DNA from: Streptomyces endocoffeicus
GTDB lineage: Bacteria; Actinomycetota; Actinomycetes; Streptomycetales; Streptomycetaceae
Reading direction: 5' to 3'
Assembly: GCF_016741935.1 (NCBI RefSeq)
Contig: NZ_JAERRG010000041.1
Location: 1-63,041 of the forward strand
Length of the DNA stretch: 63,041 nucleotides
Part shown: positions 36,151 to 45,607 of the stretch, piece by piece
Numbering within the stretch: the stretch's first letter is position 1
Layout: each line of letters begins with the position of its first letter
Made by a program: the position numbers and the translations under genes
The notes under the pieces: model-generated
What the model was told of the DNA's origin: nothing
What the model saw: the letters and a program-made list of their open reading frames with translations, nothing else
Databases searched by the model: none

Positions 36151-37371
36151 TCACCTGTCCGCTCGGTGCTGATGGCGCGCAAGCGGCACCAGGGCGACGG
36201 CCGCGACAGCGGTGACCGAGCCCAGCAGGATCAGGAACCGCCAGTTCTCCAGCCACGCGGCGACCAGCGGCGTCCCCGCACGAGCGAAAGCCATGGGCAC
36301 CGCGGTGACGGCCATGATGCTCGCGAACCGCGTGACCCCGAAGGTGCCGGCCACGACCGACGGCCGGGCGACCACGCTGACCCCGTAGCCGAGTCCGAAG
36401 GCCATGATGCACAGCACCGTGGGCAGGATGGACGCGCCGGCAAGTGGCAGCAGGAGCAGCCCGAGGGCTTGCGCGGCGAAGGAGAACGTCGTCACGGGCA
36501 GCATGCCGAATCGCGCCGACAGCGGTGCCAGTGCCAGGCGCGAGGCGAGCTGCAGGACACCGACGGCGAGCGGCAGTGTCGAGGCCGTGTGCGCGCTGAA
36601 GCCGACGTCCTGGAAGTAGGTCACCATCATGACCAGGAAGCCGGACGTGGTGCCGGCCTGAGCGACGAACGAGACCAGCAGCAGCCAGAATCGCGCTGTC
36701 CTGATCGCGTCGCCCAGTTGGAACCCGGTGCGTTTGGTGATCCGGCTGTGGTGGGTGGCACGCCCCGGTACGGCCCACAGATGCGCGGGGATGACGATGA
36801 GCATCATGGCGACCGCCAGCACCTGCAGTGTGGTGCGCCACCCGAGCCCGCCCTGCAGCCACCCGATGAGCGGATAGAAGAAGCTCGTCAGGAAACCCGT
36901 GATCATGGTGATGGTCACGATGGCGCCGTCGCGGCGATCCGTCGCGGTGGCGACCACCACGACGGCAAACGCGGCGTCGTACGTCGACATGGCGAGAGCC
37001 AGGCCGATGAGCACAAACGCCGCGTACAGTTCGGGCAATCCGGTTGACCACGACCACAGGAAGACGCCCATCACGCCGCTCGTGGAGCCGGCGGTCATCA
37101 GGGCCCGTCCGCCGTACCGGTCCATGACTCGCCCAACCGGGTAGGCCGCGAAGGCGCCGATGAGCGTGGAGATGGTCGAGGCCATCGTGATGGCGGTGCG
37201 CGAGCTGTGCAGGTCGTGGGACATCGGAATCAAGAGCACCGAGAAGCCCTGCGCCAGACACCCGTAGCCCAGGGTCTGGGTGATCGCGAAGATGATCACG
37301 AGCCGCCGACCGTCTGGCTTGCCGGGACGGAGGGCGTGCCGCTGGGCCTCGCGGGCCGTGCGCACGGTCAT
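36151..37371 (-). CDS. MFS transporter (12-helix, OFA/monocarboxylate-like)
   Basis: A 406-residue membrane protein with GYGCLAQGFSVLLIPMSHDL in helix 1 and VGRVMDRYGGRALMTAGSTS as motif A. LIGWLQGGLGWRTTLQVLAV lies in the mid-protein loop. I prefer ATG 37371 because it overlaps the stop of a 19-codon micro-ORF that carries a GGAGGAG box. A GTG at 37437 would extend the protein by 22 residues. It is the last gene of the long minus-strand series, about 160 bases after the second aldo/keto reductase. It may move substrate or product carboxylates, which is inferred. Confidence 0.82.
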   Translation of the reverse strand: MTVRTAREAQRHALRPGKPDGRRLVIIFAITQTLGYGCLAQGFSVLLIPMSHDLHSSRTAITMASTISTLIGAFAAYPVGRVMDRYGGRALMTAGSTSGVMGVFLWSWSTGLPELYAAFVLIGLALAMSTYDAAFAVVVVATATDRRDGAIVTITMITGFLTSFFYPLIGWLQGGLGWRTTLQVLAVAMMLIVIPAHLWAVPGRATHHSRITKRTGFQLGDAIRTARFWLLLVSFVAQAGTTSGFLVMMVTYFQDVGFSAHTASTLPLAVGVLQLASRLALAPLSARFGMLPVTTFSFAAQALGLLLLPLAGASILPTVLCIMAFGLGYGVSVVARPSVVAGTFGVTRFASIMAVTAVPMAFARAGTPLVAAWLENWRFLILLGSVTAVAAVALVPLARHQHRADR

Positions 37372-37530
37372 CCGGGCATCAGCATCTGAGCAGCTCCTCC
37401 GGCCATGGCGAACAGGGGCGCGATCATGTGGTTTCACCGTTCATCAAGCTCAGTGACACAGCTGCCCCGGGGAGGGCGGCCGGCCGAAATGGCCGGCTGC
37501 CCTCCCCCGGCGACGGTCTCCCTGGTGGTG

Positions 37531-38568
37531 TCAGCCGCGCTGGCCCGTTCCGTGCACGCCGTACTCGTCGATGGCGGCGAGCTCCTCGTCGGTGAACTCC
37601 GGGCCGTTCAGCGCCCGCAGGTTGTGGTCGAGCTGCTCCTTGGAGCTGGCGCCGATCAGCGCCGAGGTCACGGCGGGGTTGCGCAGCACCCACTGCAGGG
37701 CGAGCTGGGCCAGCGACTGACCGCGGTCCTCGGCGAGCTTGTTCAGTTGCGCCGTGCGCTGCCGGTAGGTCTCGTCGATCTGGTCGGGCTTGAGGAAGTC
37801 GCTGTTCTGGGCGCGGGCACCGTCCGGGATGGTCTCCAGGTACTTGTTGGTGAGCAGGCCCTGGGCCAGCGGTGAGTAGACGATGAGACCGAAGCCCTCC
37901 TTGATGGCCAGGTCGGCGAGGCCGTTCCGGTCGATGCTGCGGTCGTAGACGGAGTAGCGCGGCTGGTGGATGAGCAGCGGCACGCCCTCGGCCTTGAGCA
38001 GCTGGGCGATGGCCTCGGCGCGGTCGGGCTTGTAGTTGGAGATGCCGACGTACAGAGCCTTGCCCGACTTGACGGCCGTGGCGAGCGCGCCGACAGTCTC
38101 CTCCAGTGGCGTCGTCTCGTCCGGGGTGTGGTGGTAGAAGATGTCGATGTAGTCGGTGCCGAGGTCGCGCAGGCTCAGCTCCAGCGAGGTCAGCAGCGCC
38201 TTGCGGCTGCCTCCGCGGAGGTTCGGGTTGGGCCCGAAGATGCCGCCGGCCTTGCTGGACAGGATCAGCTCATGGCGGTAGGGCGCCAGCTCCCGGCGCA
38301 GCACCCGGCCGAAGGTCTGCTCGGCGGCGCGGTGCGGCGGGCCGTAGCGGTTGGCGTTGTCGATGTGGGAGATGCCCAGGTCGAACGCGTGCAGGATGAT
38401 GTCGCGCTGGGTGTCGTAGGCGTAGTCGGCGCCGAACTTCTGCCACAGGCCCAGGGAGAGGGCCGGCAGGTCGAGCCCGGACCGCCCGGTGCGGCGGTAG
38501 GGCAAGGAGTCGTAGCGGTTGTCGGCCGCCTTGAAGACGTCCTCGTAGTTCGGGTACTGCTCGCTCAT
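37531..38568 (-). CDS. aldo/keto reductase (YghZ-like)
   Basis: A 345-residue NADPH-dependent reductase of the glyceraldehyde-3-phosphate reductase/YghZ type. The catalytic Asp-Tyr region reads SHIDNANRYGPPHRAAEQTF, the Lys LILSSKAGG and the His DIFYHHTPDETTPLEETVGA. The C-terminal NADPH-binding segment is ALIGASSKEQLDHNLRAL. It sits behind a second aldo/keto reductase. In this operon it may reduce aldehydes released when alkyl-sulfur compounds are cleaved by the LLM enzymes; this is an inference. Confidence 0.9.
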   Translation of the reverse strand: MSEQYPNYEDVFKAADNRYDSLPYRRTGRSGLDLPALSLGLWQKFGADYAYDTQRDIILHAFDLGISHIDNANRYGPPHRAAEQTFGRVLRRELAPYRHELILSSKAGGIFGPNPNLRGGSRKALLTSLELSLRDLGTDYIDIFYHHTPDETTPLEETVGALATAVKSGKALYVGISNYKPDRAEAIAQLLKAEGVPLLIHQPRYSVYDRSIDRNGLADLAIKEGFGLIVYSPLAQGLLTNKYLETIPDGARAQNSDFLKPDQIDETYRQRTAQLNKLAEDRGQSLAQLALQWVLRNPAVTSALIGASSKEQLDHNLRALNGPEFTDEELAAIDEYGVHGTGQRG

Positions 38569-38631
38569 CGGGTGCTCTCTCTTGTCGCTTGTCGGGCTTG
38601 TCGGGGCTTGGGGGAGGGGATGGGCGGGAAC

Positions 38632-39654
38632 TCAGCGGCGCAACGCGGTCGGCTGCAGCGAGGGGGTGTCGCGACCGGTGTCGCGCTCCAGGAACTGGGT
38701 GCCGGGTTCGACGATCTCGTCGATGGCGTCCAGGATCTCGGGGCTCAACTCGACCGTGGCGGCCTTCAGGTAGGTCTCCAGGTGGGCGTGGGTACGCGGT
38801 CCGATGATCACGCTGCTGACCGCCGGGTGGTTGAGCGCGAAGGCGACCGCCAGCTCGGGCAGCGTAAGGCCGTTGTCCTCGGCCAGCGTGGCGAGCGCGT
38901 CGGCGGCGGCAAGCTTGCGCTGGTTGCGCTCGAGCGAGATGTCGAAGCGGCCCGCGGTCAGCTCGGCACGGGCCGACTGAGGCTGCTCGCCGCCGACGCG
39001 GTACTTGCCCGACAGCCAGCCGGCGGCCAGCGGGCCGTAGGAGAGGACACCCTCGCCGTACTTCTGGACGGTCGGGAAGACTTCGCGCTCGACCCCGCGG
39101 ACGAGGAGGGAGTACGGCGCCTGTTCGGTGTGCGGGGCGATGAGGCCGTGCTTCTCGGCCAGCCAGTGCGCTTCGACCTTCTGGTGGGCCGGGAAGACCG
39201 AGGTGCCGTAGTAGCGGATCTTGCCTTGCCGGATCAGGTCGTCGAGCGTCCGGATGGTCTCCAGCAGATCGGTGTGCTCGTCGGGCCGGTGCGCCTGGTA
39301 GAGGTCGAGGTGGTCGGTGCCGAGGCGGCGCAGACTGTTCTCGACGGCCTTGACGATCCAGCGGCGGCTGTTGCCGGCGTGGTGGGGATTGTCGCCGACC
39401 TGGCCGTGGAACTTGGTGGCCAGGAAGAGGTCGTCGCGGCGGTGCTTGATGGCCTTGCCGACGATCTCCTCGCTGCCGCCGTTGCCGTAGACGTCAGCGG
39501 TGTCGACGACATTGATCCCCGCGTCGAGCGCGGCCCCGATGATCTCCAGGCTCTCCTTGTCCCGGGTCCAGCGGCCGAAGTTCATGGCGCCGAGGGTGAG
39601 CGGTGAGACGCGGACGCCGGTGCGGCCGAGGTAACGGGTCAGGCCGATGCTCAT
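38632..39654 (-). CDS. aldo/keto reductase
   Basis: A 340-residue aldo/keto reductase starting LTRYLGRTGVRVSPLTLGAM. Catalytic elements are NVVDTADVYGNGGSEEIVGK (Asp, Tyr), LFLATKFHG (Lys) and DLYQAHRPDEHTDLLETIRT (His). The cofactor segment is SVIIGPRTHAHLETYLKA. It is distinct from the neighbour at 37531. The two lie 63 bases apart and downstream of an SfnB-like gene, which fits aldehyde clean-up after C-S cleavage. Confidence 0.9.
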   Translation of the reverse strand: MSIGLTRYLGRTGVRVSPLTLGAMNFGRWTRDKESLEIIGAALDAGINVVDTADVYGNGGSEEIVGKAIKHRRDDLFLATKFHGQVGDNPHHAGNSRRWIVKAVENSLRRLGTDHLDLYQAHRPDEHTDLLETIRTLDDLIRQGKIRYYGTSVFPAHQKVEAHWLAEKHGLIAPHTEQAPYSLLVRGVEREVFPTVQKYGEGVLSYGPLAAGWLSGKYRVGGEQPQSARAELTAGRFDISLERNQRKLAAADALATLAEDNGLTLPELAVAFALNHPAVSSVIIGPRTHAHLETYLKAATVELSPEILDAIDEIVEPGTQFLERDTGRDTPSLQPTALRR

Positions 39655-39681
39655 GGGTGTGGTGATTCCTTTCGGAGATGG

Positions 39682-40917
39682 TCAGAAGAGGCCGGTGGTC
39701 GGGGGCTCGGCGACGCCGAGCCGGTAGGCGCCGGCGACGGCGAGCTTCCAGTCGCGGGGGTTGTGGTTGGCGATGACGCGGGCGTTTCTCCAGTGGCGGT
39801 CGTAGCCCCACTCGCGGTCGGTGAGGGTGCCGCCGCCCACATCGAAGATCAGCGGTGCGGCCGAGAGAGCCGCGTCGATGGCGATGACCGCGGCCTCCGC
39901 GACGGCGGCCGCGGCGCGGGCACCGGCCCGGTGCGCTTCCTCGCTGTGCAGGCCGCGCACCGAGTCGAGCTCCTCCGCGGCGAGCACGACGGCTGAGCGC
40001 GCCGCGCGGGCGTACGCCGATATCTCCCCGATGCGACGCCGGATGTACGGGTCGTCGATGCTCTTGTCGGCCGAACTGTGCTTGATGGGCCTGGCCTTCT
40101 CCCGCACCCACCACAGCGCGTCGTCGAGGACTCGGGCGGCGATGCCCGCCTCGATCGCCGCGAGGTGCAGCTGGGGATAGCTGCCCTGCCACGGGTTGTC
40201 CGCGACCGGCGAGTTCGCGTCGACCAGGATCGCCTCGTCGTCGCCGACAAGGACGTCGGTCAGGCGGGTGGTGCCGCTGGCGGTGAGCCGCTGACCGACC
40301 GCGTCGAAGTCGTCGAGGCGCTCGACGCCCTCGCGGTCGACCGGCACCGTGAACCGCAGGACGGCACCCTCCGGAGTCTTCGCCGTCCCGCCGAACCAGT
40401 CGGCGTACAGCCCGCCGGTGGAGTAGTACTTCTCGCCGTTCAGCACCCAGTAGTTGCCGTTGCGCACGGCGGTGGTGTTCACCGACCCACTGGCGCCGCC
40501 GCTCCGCTCGTTCGCGGTGCCGGCCAGGATGTGCCCGTGCCGTAGCCGGCTCAGCGTCTCGTCGCGGTTCGGGGTGTCCGGCCGGGACGTCACGGCCCAC
40601 GCGGACATGAACGTGGAGCGCAGCGCCTGGGCGACGTTCGAGTCGGCACGCGCGATCTCGATGACGACGTCCACGGCATCGCGCAGGGAGCCTCCCGCGC
40701 CGCCCTCCTCACGCGGCACCACGGCCAGGGCGACGCCCGCACGCGCCAGGGCGCGCACGTCGTCGAAGGGGTAGTCGCGCGTTTCCTCGCGTTCCGCGGC
40801 GGAAACTGCCAGCCGCGCGAGGATCGGCGCCGTCACGGTACGCAGCCGAGCGACGGTCAGCGGCTCGGCGGGAGTCGACGGACTCCCCGGCGCAGCGTCT
40901 GCCACATCCAGAGTCAT
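39682..40917 (-). CDS. SfnB/DszC-family acyl-CoA-dehydrogenase-like monooxygenase
   Basis: A 411-residue flavoprotein of the acyl-CoA dehydrogenase fold. Segments in order are GVALAVVPREEGGAGGSLRD, FMSAWAVTSRP, NERSGGASGSVNTTAVRNGN, WVLNGEKYYSTGGLYADWFG and GYDRHWRNARVIANHNPRDW. The family lacks the acyl-CoA catalytic Glu and uses FMNH2 and oxygen, as DszC does. The sole upstream gap of 80 bases in this part of the operon carries a 14-bp palindrome and a possible promoter. The organosulfur substrate is unknown. Confidence 0.9.
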   Translation of the reverse strand: MTLDVADAAPGSPSTPAEPLTVARLRTVTAPILARLAVSAAEREETRDYPFDDVRALARAGVALAVVPREEGGAGGSLRDAVDVVIEIARADSNVAQALRSTFMSAWAVTSRPDTPNRDETLSRLRHGHILAGTANERSGGASGSVNTTAVRNGNYWVLNGEKYYSTGGLYADWFGGTAKTPEGAVLRFTVPVDREGVERLDDFDAVGQRLTASGTTRLTDVLVGDDEAILVDANSPVADNPWQGSYPQLHLAAIEAGIAARVLDDALWWVREKARPIKHSSADKSIDDPYIRRRIGEISAYARAARSAVVLAAEELDSVRGLHSEEAHRAGARAAAAVAEAAVIAIDAALSAAPLIFDVGGGTLTDREWGYDRHWRNARVIANHNPRDWKLAVAGAYRLGVAEPPTTGLF

Positions 40918-40938
40918 AGGAGCCTTCCGAGTGGTATC

Positions 40939-40952
40939 CAATAGACTTATTG
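40939..40952. promoter_or_regulatory. palindromic operator-like site CAATA-N4-TATTG
   Basis: A perfect inverted repeat CAATA GACT TATTG lies in an AT-rich patch 22 bases upstream of the SfnB-like ATG. On the minus strand a TTGGAC element stands upstream of it. This could be a regulator site with an internal promoter for 39682 and the two reductases. No second copy was found in the window. Confidence 0.4.
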
Positions 40953-40997
40953 ACTTCGGTCCAAGGGGCGGATGCCCGTCTTGGATCGCGGTCACCT

Positions 40998-42353
40998 TCA
41001 GGCCGGACTCGCAGCGAGTCGACGGCCGGCCGGCTGGAGTCCGGGCACCGGCAGGCCCAGACGGTCGCGCAGCGTGCCCTCCGGGTACTCCCGGTGGAAC
41101 AGGCCACGCTCCTTGAGAATCGGCACCACCAGGGTGGCGAAGCGTTCGAGGTCGACGCGGGTGTCGGCGAACATCACCGTGAAGCCGTCGGCGGCTCCTT
41201 GGCGCCACCACGACTCCAGGTCGTCGGCGATGCGCTCCGGCGAACCGACGACCAGCCGGTGGGTGCCGATGCCCGCGGTGTGGGCCACCAGCTCGCGCAG
41301 CCTGCGCGGGCCCTCGGCCAGTACGGCACGGGTGTTGTTGTACATACCGACCGAGAAGGCCTTGAGGTTCGGCTCGGCCGGCACGTCCTCCAGCCGGATG
41401 ACGTCGTCGGGGCCGAAGGCGTCAGCCGGCAGGCCGAGCGACGACAGGACCGCCGACACCAGGTACTCGAGCGGGGGCAGCGTGGCGTTGAGTTCGTCGT
41501 GGCGGCGCTTGGCATCCTCCTCGTCGGTGCCGACCAGCACGATGAGGCCGAGCGAGTACTTGATGCTGTCGGCGTCCCGGCCGTGTGCCTGCGCGCGTGC
41601 ACGGATGTCATCACGCGAGGCCTTGGCCTTGGCCACGGTGTGGCCGGCGGCGAACACCACGTCGGCGTACCGGGCGGCGAGCTCGAGGCCGGCCGGCGTC
41701 TCGCCCGCCTGGGAGATGACGGGGCGAACCTGCGGCGAGGTGGGCACCGGCAGGGGGCCGGCGACGTCGAAGAACTCGCCGTGGTGGTCGATGGCGTGGA
41801 TGCGACTCGGGTCGCCGAACTGCCCGGTGGCCTTGTCGGCGATGATGGTGCCGGGCTCCCACGCCTCCCACAGCCGCGTGATGACCTCCAGGAACTCGTG
41901 CGCCCGGCGGTAACGGGCGTCGCGGTCGGGGTGGGCGGACACCCCGAAGTTCGCGGCGGCCGCCGGGTTGCCCGTGGTCACCACGTTGAGCGCGGCACGG
42001 CCCTTGGTGAGGTGGTCGAGGCTCTGGAAGCGCCGGGCCAGGCTGTAGGGCGTGCTGTAGGTCGTCGAGACGGTCGGCAGCAGGCCGATCCGCTCGGTGG
42101 CGCCGGCGATCATGGCCAGCAGGGTGAATCCGTCGAGGCCGCCCGAGGTTCCGGTTGCGATCTCGGGCCCGAGCGCGGGGCTGTCGCCCTGGAACACGGC
42201 GTCGATGCCGGCCTCTTCGGCAAGCTTTGCCAGGCGCACGTAATGGTCGGCATCGAGGTAGGCATGCGGGTCGGCACCGGCCAGCCGCCAGGCGGCGCGG
42301 TAGTGGCCGGGCGACATCAGGGAGAAGTTGAGGTGGAACTGGTCGCTGCTCAT
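40998..42353 (-). CDS. NtaA/DszA-family FMN-dependent monooxygenase
   Basis: A 451-residue member of the NtaA/DszA group starting QFHLNFSLMSPGHYRAAWRL. It shows DAVFQGDSPALGPEIATGTS, STTYSTPYSLARRFQSLDHL, WEAWEPGTIIADKATGQFGD followed by HAIDHHGEFFDVAGPLPVPT, and REYPEGTLRDRLGLPVPG. The domain between the flavin segment and the TSPQVRPVISQAGETPAGLE motif is complete, unlike in 46540-47787. It lies between the SfnB-like gene and a nitroreductase, consistent with a DszA/DszC/reductase set. Confidence 0.9.
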   Translation of the reverse strand: MSSDQFHLNFSLMSPGHYRAAWRLAGADPHAYLDADHYVRLAKLAEEAGIDAVFQGDSPALGPEIATGTSGGLDGFTLLAMIAGATERIGLLPTVSTTYSTPYSLARRFQSLDHLTKGRAALNVVTTGNPAAAANFGVSAHPDRDARYRRAHEFLEVITRLWEAWEPGTIIADKATGQFGDPSRIHAIDHHGEFFDVAGPLPVPTSPQVRPVISQAGETPAGLELAARYADVVFAAGHTVAKAKASRDDIRARAQAHGRDADSIKYSLGLIVLVGTDEEDAKRRHDELNATLPPLEYLVSAVLSSLGLPADAFGPDDVIRLEDVPAEPNLKAFSVGMYNNTRAVLAEGPRRLRELVAHTAGIGTHRLVVGSPERIADDLESWWRQGAADGFTVMFADTRVDLERFATLVVPILKERGLFHREYPEGTLRDRLGLPVPGLQPAGRRLAASPA

Positions 42354-42411
42354 GGAAGGCTCCGGATGGTTGGGCGGCGGAACGGGTGAACAGGGCAGCC
42401 CGAGACAGTGG

Positions 42412-43236
42412 TCAGCGGGAGGGCAGGCCGCGGCGTTCGAGGAGGACGCGGAGCCTGTCGCGGCCGGTCAGGCTGGCAGCGCCGGCGAGCCGGGCCAGGA
42501 CGCGCTCCGTCCACGCGCCGGTGAGCCCGTGGCCGCGGTTGTAGGCGGCCAGGCGCTCGTCGTACGCCGGCAGGCCGGCGTCGGCCCGGCCGGCGTCATA
42601 GGTCTCGCGGTGCAGAATGGCGGTCTGCGGGAGGCGGGGCTTGACGTCGGCGTCCTCGGTGGGGTCGGGGTGCCCGACCGCCAGCCCGAAGACGGCCACG
42701 CTGTGCGGCGGCAGGCCCAGTTCCTCGGCGAACTCCTCGGGGTGGTCACGGACCGCGCCCACGAAGACCGATCCCAGGCCGAGTGACTCCAACGCCACGA
42801 CCGCGTTCTGGGCGGCCAGCGCGGTGTCGATGACGCCGAGCAGCGTGGACTCCAGGTAGACCGTGGCGCCGAGCGGCTTGCTGTCGCGCTCCGCCAGGCG
42901 GTGGCCGCGGTCGAGGTCGGCCACCCAGACCAGGAACAACGGCGCCTCGACGATGAACTGCTGCCGCGCCGCCAGGTCCGACAGCCGCCGCTTGCGCTCC
43001 GGGTCGGTCACCGCGATGACGCTCCAGGCCTGCAGGTTCGAGGACGTCGACGCCGAGGACGCCGCGGCGACGATGGCCCGCAGTTGCTCTTCGGTGACGG
43101 GCGTCGGCAGGAACGCGCGCACCGAGCGGTGACGCAGCTGGTGCTCGATGACCGGCGAGGTCGCTCCGAGGACGAAGTCCGGGTCGCCGTAGCGGATACC
43201 AGCCCGGTTGATCGTTGTGTTGTCGGTGAGGCTCAT
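42412..43236 (-). CDS. nitroreductase-family (NfsA-like) flavin oxidoreductase
   Basis: A 274-residue NADPH-dependent flavoprotein. It has the FMN-binding HRSVRAFLPTPVTEEQLRAI, AASSASTSSNLQAWSVIAVT and VFVGAVRDHPEEFAEELGLP followed by HSVAVFGLAVGHPDP. It is well suited to reduce FMN for the adjacent LLM and SfnB-type enzymes, which need free FMNH2. Its place between two LLM genes supports that, though direct nitro-reduction cannot be ruled out. Confidence 0.88.
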   Translation of the reverse strand: MSLTDNTTINRAGIRYGDPDFVLGATSPVIEHQLRHRSVRAFLPTPVTEEQLRAIVAAASSASTSSNLQAWSVIAVTDPERKRRLSDLAARQQFIVEAPLFLVWVADLDRGHRLAERDSKPLGATVYLESTLLGVIDTALAAQNAVVALESLGLGSVFVGAVRDHPEEFAEELGLPPHSVAVFGLAVGHPDPTEDADVKPRLPQTAILHRETYDAGRADAGLPAYDERLAAYNRGHGLTGAWTERVLARLAGAASLTGRDRLRVLLERRGLPSR

Positions 43237-43286
43237 CTGTGCGGGCTCTCTTCAGGAGGAAACGGGAACGGGTGACGTCGTGGCGC

Positions 43287-44372
43287 TCACCGGGTGCTGT
43301 TGAGCGCGCGGAGCCTGGGCAGCAGCTCGTCGCCGACGCGGATGATCTCCTGCTTGTAGGGCGTGTCCGACAGGACGAAGTGCGAGATGCCGAGCTCCCG
43401 GTAGCGCTGCAGCGCCTGCGCGACCTCGTCGGCCGAACCGACCAGCCAGGTGGTGCCCGCTCCGCCGCCGCCCACCGTGCCCGGCGTGGTGTAGAGGCAG
43501 GTGTCGAGCACCTCGCCGCGCTCGGCGAGTTCGAACAGACGCCGCTGGCCCACCGCGGTCTTGCGGTTGCCGGCAGCGGCATAGCCTGGGGTGGCCCCAG
43601 CGTTCTCGGCCATGCCGGCGACCTTGGCCTCGGCGTCGCGCCACGCCTCCGCGGAGGTGTCACGGACGAGTGTGGTGATGCGCAGGCCGAACTCCAGCGG
43701 CTTGTGCCTGCGCTCTACCTCGCCCTCCAGCTTCTTCAGCCGCTCGATGCGTTCGGCCAGGCCCTCCAGCGTCTCGCCCCAGAACAACTGCACGTCCGCC
43801 TCGGCGGCCGACACCCGCTCGGCGGGCTCGGACGCGCCGCCGAAGTAGAGGGTGGGGTGCCGGTCGGGATAGCCGTCGGGGTGCGGCACCACTGTGGAGT
43901 TCTCCACAGCGAAGTGCTCGCCCCGGTACGTGACGTTCTCCTCCGTCCACAGCCGGCGGACCAGCTGGACGAACTCGCGGGTGCGCTCGTAGCGGTTGGC
44001 CGGGTCGGTGGTGTAGTCGCCGTAGGCCGCGAGGTTGTCCAGGCCGCTGACGATGTTGACCAGCACCCGGCCGCTGCTCAGGTGGTCGAGGGTGGCGGCG
44101 GAGCTCGCGAAGTGCGCGGGCTGCCAGTAGCCGGGCCGCACGGCGATCAGCGGCTTGAAGGTCGTGGTCCGGGCGGCCAGCGAGGCGCCCAGCGTGAAGG
44201 TGTCGGGGCGGCCCCAGCCGGTACCCAGCAGCGCGCCCTCCCAGCCGTGGTCCTCGGCGGTGCGGGCCAGGTCGGTGGAGTGCCCGAGGGTGCCCCAGCC
44301 CTGGTCCCCGCTGGTGTCGTCGCCGCGGTGGCCAGGCTCGATCTGGTTGGGGATGTACCACAGGTAGCTCAT
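43287..44372 (-). CDS. SsuD-like LLM (alkanesulfonate monooxygenase type)
   Basis: A 361-residue luciferase-like protein closest to alkanesulfonate monooxygenase SsuD. The flavin/sulfonate-side segments are GWEGALLGTGWGRPDTFTLG, FKPLIAVRPGYWQPAHFASS and LSSGRVLVNIVSGLDNLAAY. HPTLYFGGASEPAERVSAAE and the GGGGAGTTWLVGSADEVAQA loop match the mobile active-site region. SsuD converts alkanesulfonates to aldehyde and sulfite with FMNH2. The exact sulfonate cannot be deduced. Confidence 0.88.
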   Translation of the reverse strand: MSYLWYIPNQIEPGHRGDDTSGDQGWGTLGHSTDLARTAEDHGWEGALLGTGWGRPDTFTLGASLAARTTTFKPLIAVRPGYWQPAHFASSAATLDHLSSGRVLVNIVSGLDNLAAYGDYTTDPANRYERTREFVQLVRRLWTEENVTYRGEHFAVENSTVVPHPDGYPDRHPTLYFGGASEPAERVSAAEADVQLFWGETLEGLAERIERLKKLEGEVERRHKPLEFGLRITTLVRDTSAEAWRDAEAKVAGMAENAGATPGYAAAGNRKTAVGQRRLFELAERGEVLDTCLYTTPGTVGGGGAGTTWLVGSADEVAQALQRYRELGISHFVLSDTPYKQEIIRVGDELLPRLRALNSTR

Positions 44373-44398
44373 GTCGGTGTCCTGTCTCGGGTGGCGTC

Positions 44399-45541
44399 TC
44401 AGGGGAGCCGGGGAACGCGGTCGGTGATCGCGTCGAGCTGCGCGGTGCGTACTGCCCTGGTCTGTCCCTGCACCTGAAGGAACAGAGCGGAGCGGGCATG
44501 CAGCTGTGCGGTGTTGTCTGCGGGCAGTCCCCGGCCGGCGCGAGCCACCACGAGTGCGCCGCTGAGCGTCGTCAGGGCCTCGCCTGCGCGGACCTTGAGG
44601 GAGAGCCGTTCCGCGAGCGAGGCATCGGGGTCACCGCCATCGAGCACCGCGTCCGCCAGCTCATACGCCCGGGCACGCAGGTCCCGCAGATACGGGAGCC
44701 AGGCCTCGGCGACGCCGGTACCGTGCGGTTCGCCGGCGATCTCATCGAGGATGCGCCTGCCCAGCCCGAAGAACTGCGAGCCGGCGTTGCCGGCGGTGGA
44801 GATGTCGCTGTGCTGCCACTCGGCCAGCGGCTTTACGTCCAGCACGTAGGTGTCCGGTACCACCGCGTCGAGGATACGGACGCGCTCGGTGCGGCTCCCG
44901 GACAGCGCCTGGAGCGCCAGCGGCGTCGCGCGGTAGTGCTCATCGATCGGGACGAGGGCCAGGATGACCTGTTCGGACTCAGGGTCGACCGCGGCGAGGA
45001 CGGCGGCCTCGTTGAGGCCCCAGCCACTGAACCACGAGACCGTGCCGTTCACCGTCCATCCGTCGCGGGAGCGCCGCGCGGTCAGATGGCCGGTCGGGTA
45101 GCGGCGCACGTCGCTCAGTGCCGCACCGATCAGCAACTCACCGCGCAGCACGGGCTCGACCAGGGGGTGGGATGCGCCCGCCGCGGAGTTCAGCGTGCCG
45201 GCGACGCGCGCGACGGTCGGGGCGTGCTGGGCCCAGATCAGCCAGACATTGAGGTCGGCGTAGGCGAGCAACTCGTGCAGCCGGCGGTCGGCGTAACGGT
45301 CCAGGCCGGCGCCGCCGAACTCCAGGGGCGCCAGGTGGTTGAGCAGCCCCAGGCCGCGGAGGTCTTCGATCGTTTCCCGTGAGACGTGCTCGCGGTCGGT
45401 CCGAAGTGCCGCGGGCGCCAGCTTCTCCAGGGCGTACTTCTTCGTGCGGGCTACCAGTGGTCGCTCTTCGGCGGCGTCGACCGCTGCGGCGGCGGTCGTG
45501 GCTGGGGCGGTTGTCTCCCCAACGGCTGCTTGGGCCGGCAT
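44399..45541 (-). CDS. acyl-CoA-dehydrogenase-like flavoprotein
   Basis: A 380-residue protein with the acyl-CoA dehydrogenase fold: DLRGLGLLNHLAPLEFGGAG, LNVWLIWAQHAPTVARVAGT, GWTVNGTVSWFSGWGLNEAA and the helical C-terminal half. It is more divergent than the SfnB-like genes at 39682 and 47797 and lacks their DRHWRNART motif. Its partner is probably one of the LLM genes on either side. Function is likely a flavin-dependent oxygenation in the same pathway, but this is uncertain. Confidence 0.8.
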   Translation of the reverse strand: MPAQAAVGETTAPATTAAAAVDAAEERPLVARTKKYALEKLAPAALRTDREHVSRETIEDLRGLGLLNHLAPLEFGGAGLDRYADRRLHELLAYADLNVWLIWAQHAPTVARVAGTLNSAAGASHPLVEPVLRGELLIGAALSDVRRYPTGHLTARRSRDGWTVNGTVSWFSGWGLNEAAVLAAVDPESEQVILALVPIDEHYRATPLALQALSGSRTERVRILDAVVPDTYVLDVKPLAEWQHSDISTAGNAGSQFFGLGRRILDEIAGEPHGTGVAEAWLPYLRDLRARAYELADAVLDGGDPDASLAERLSLKVRAGEALTTLSGALVVARAGRGLPADNTAQLHARSALFLQVQGQTRAVRTAQLDAITDRVPRLP

Positions 45542-45607
45542 CAGCCGTACCTCCTGAACTGTGACGTGGGTTCACGGGACGCGTGGGGGTCAGCCGCGTG
45601 GGACGCC

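Noticed and set aside
37384..37440. 19-codon micro-ORF before the MFS gene as a leader peptide
   Set aside because: No cysteine and no core motif; it may only couple translation.
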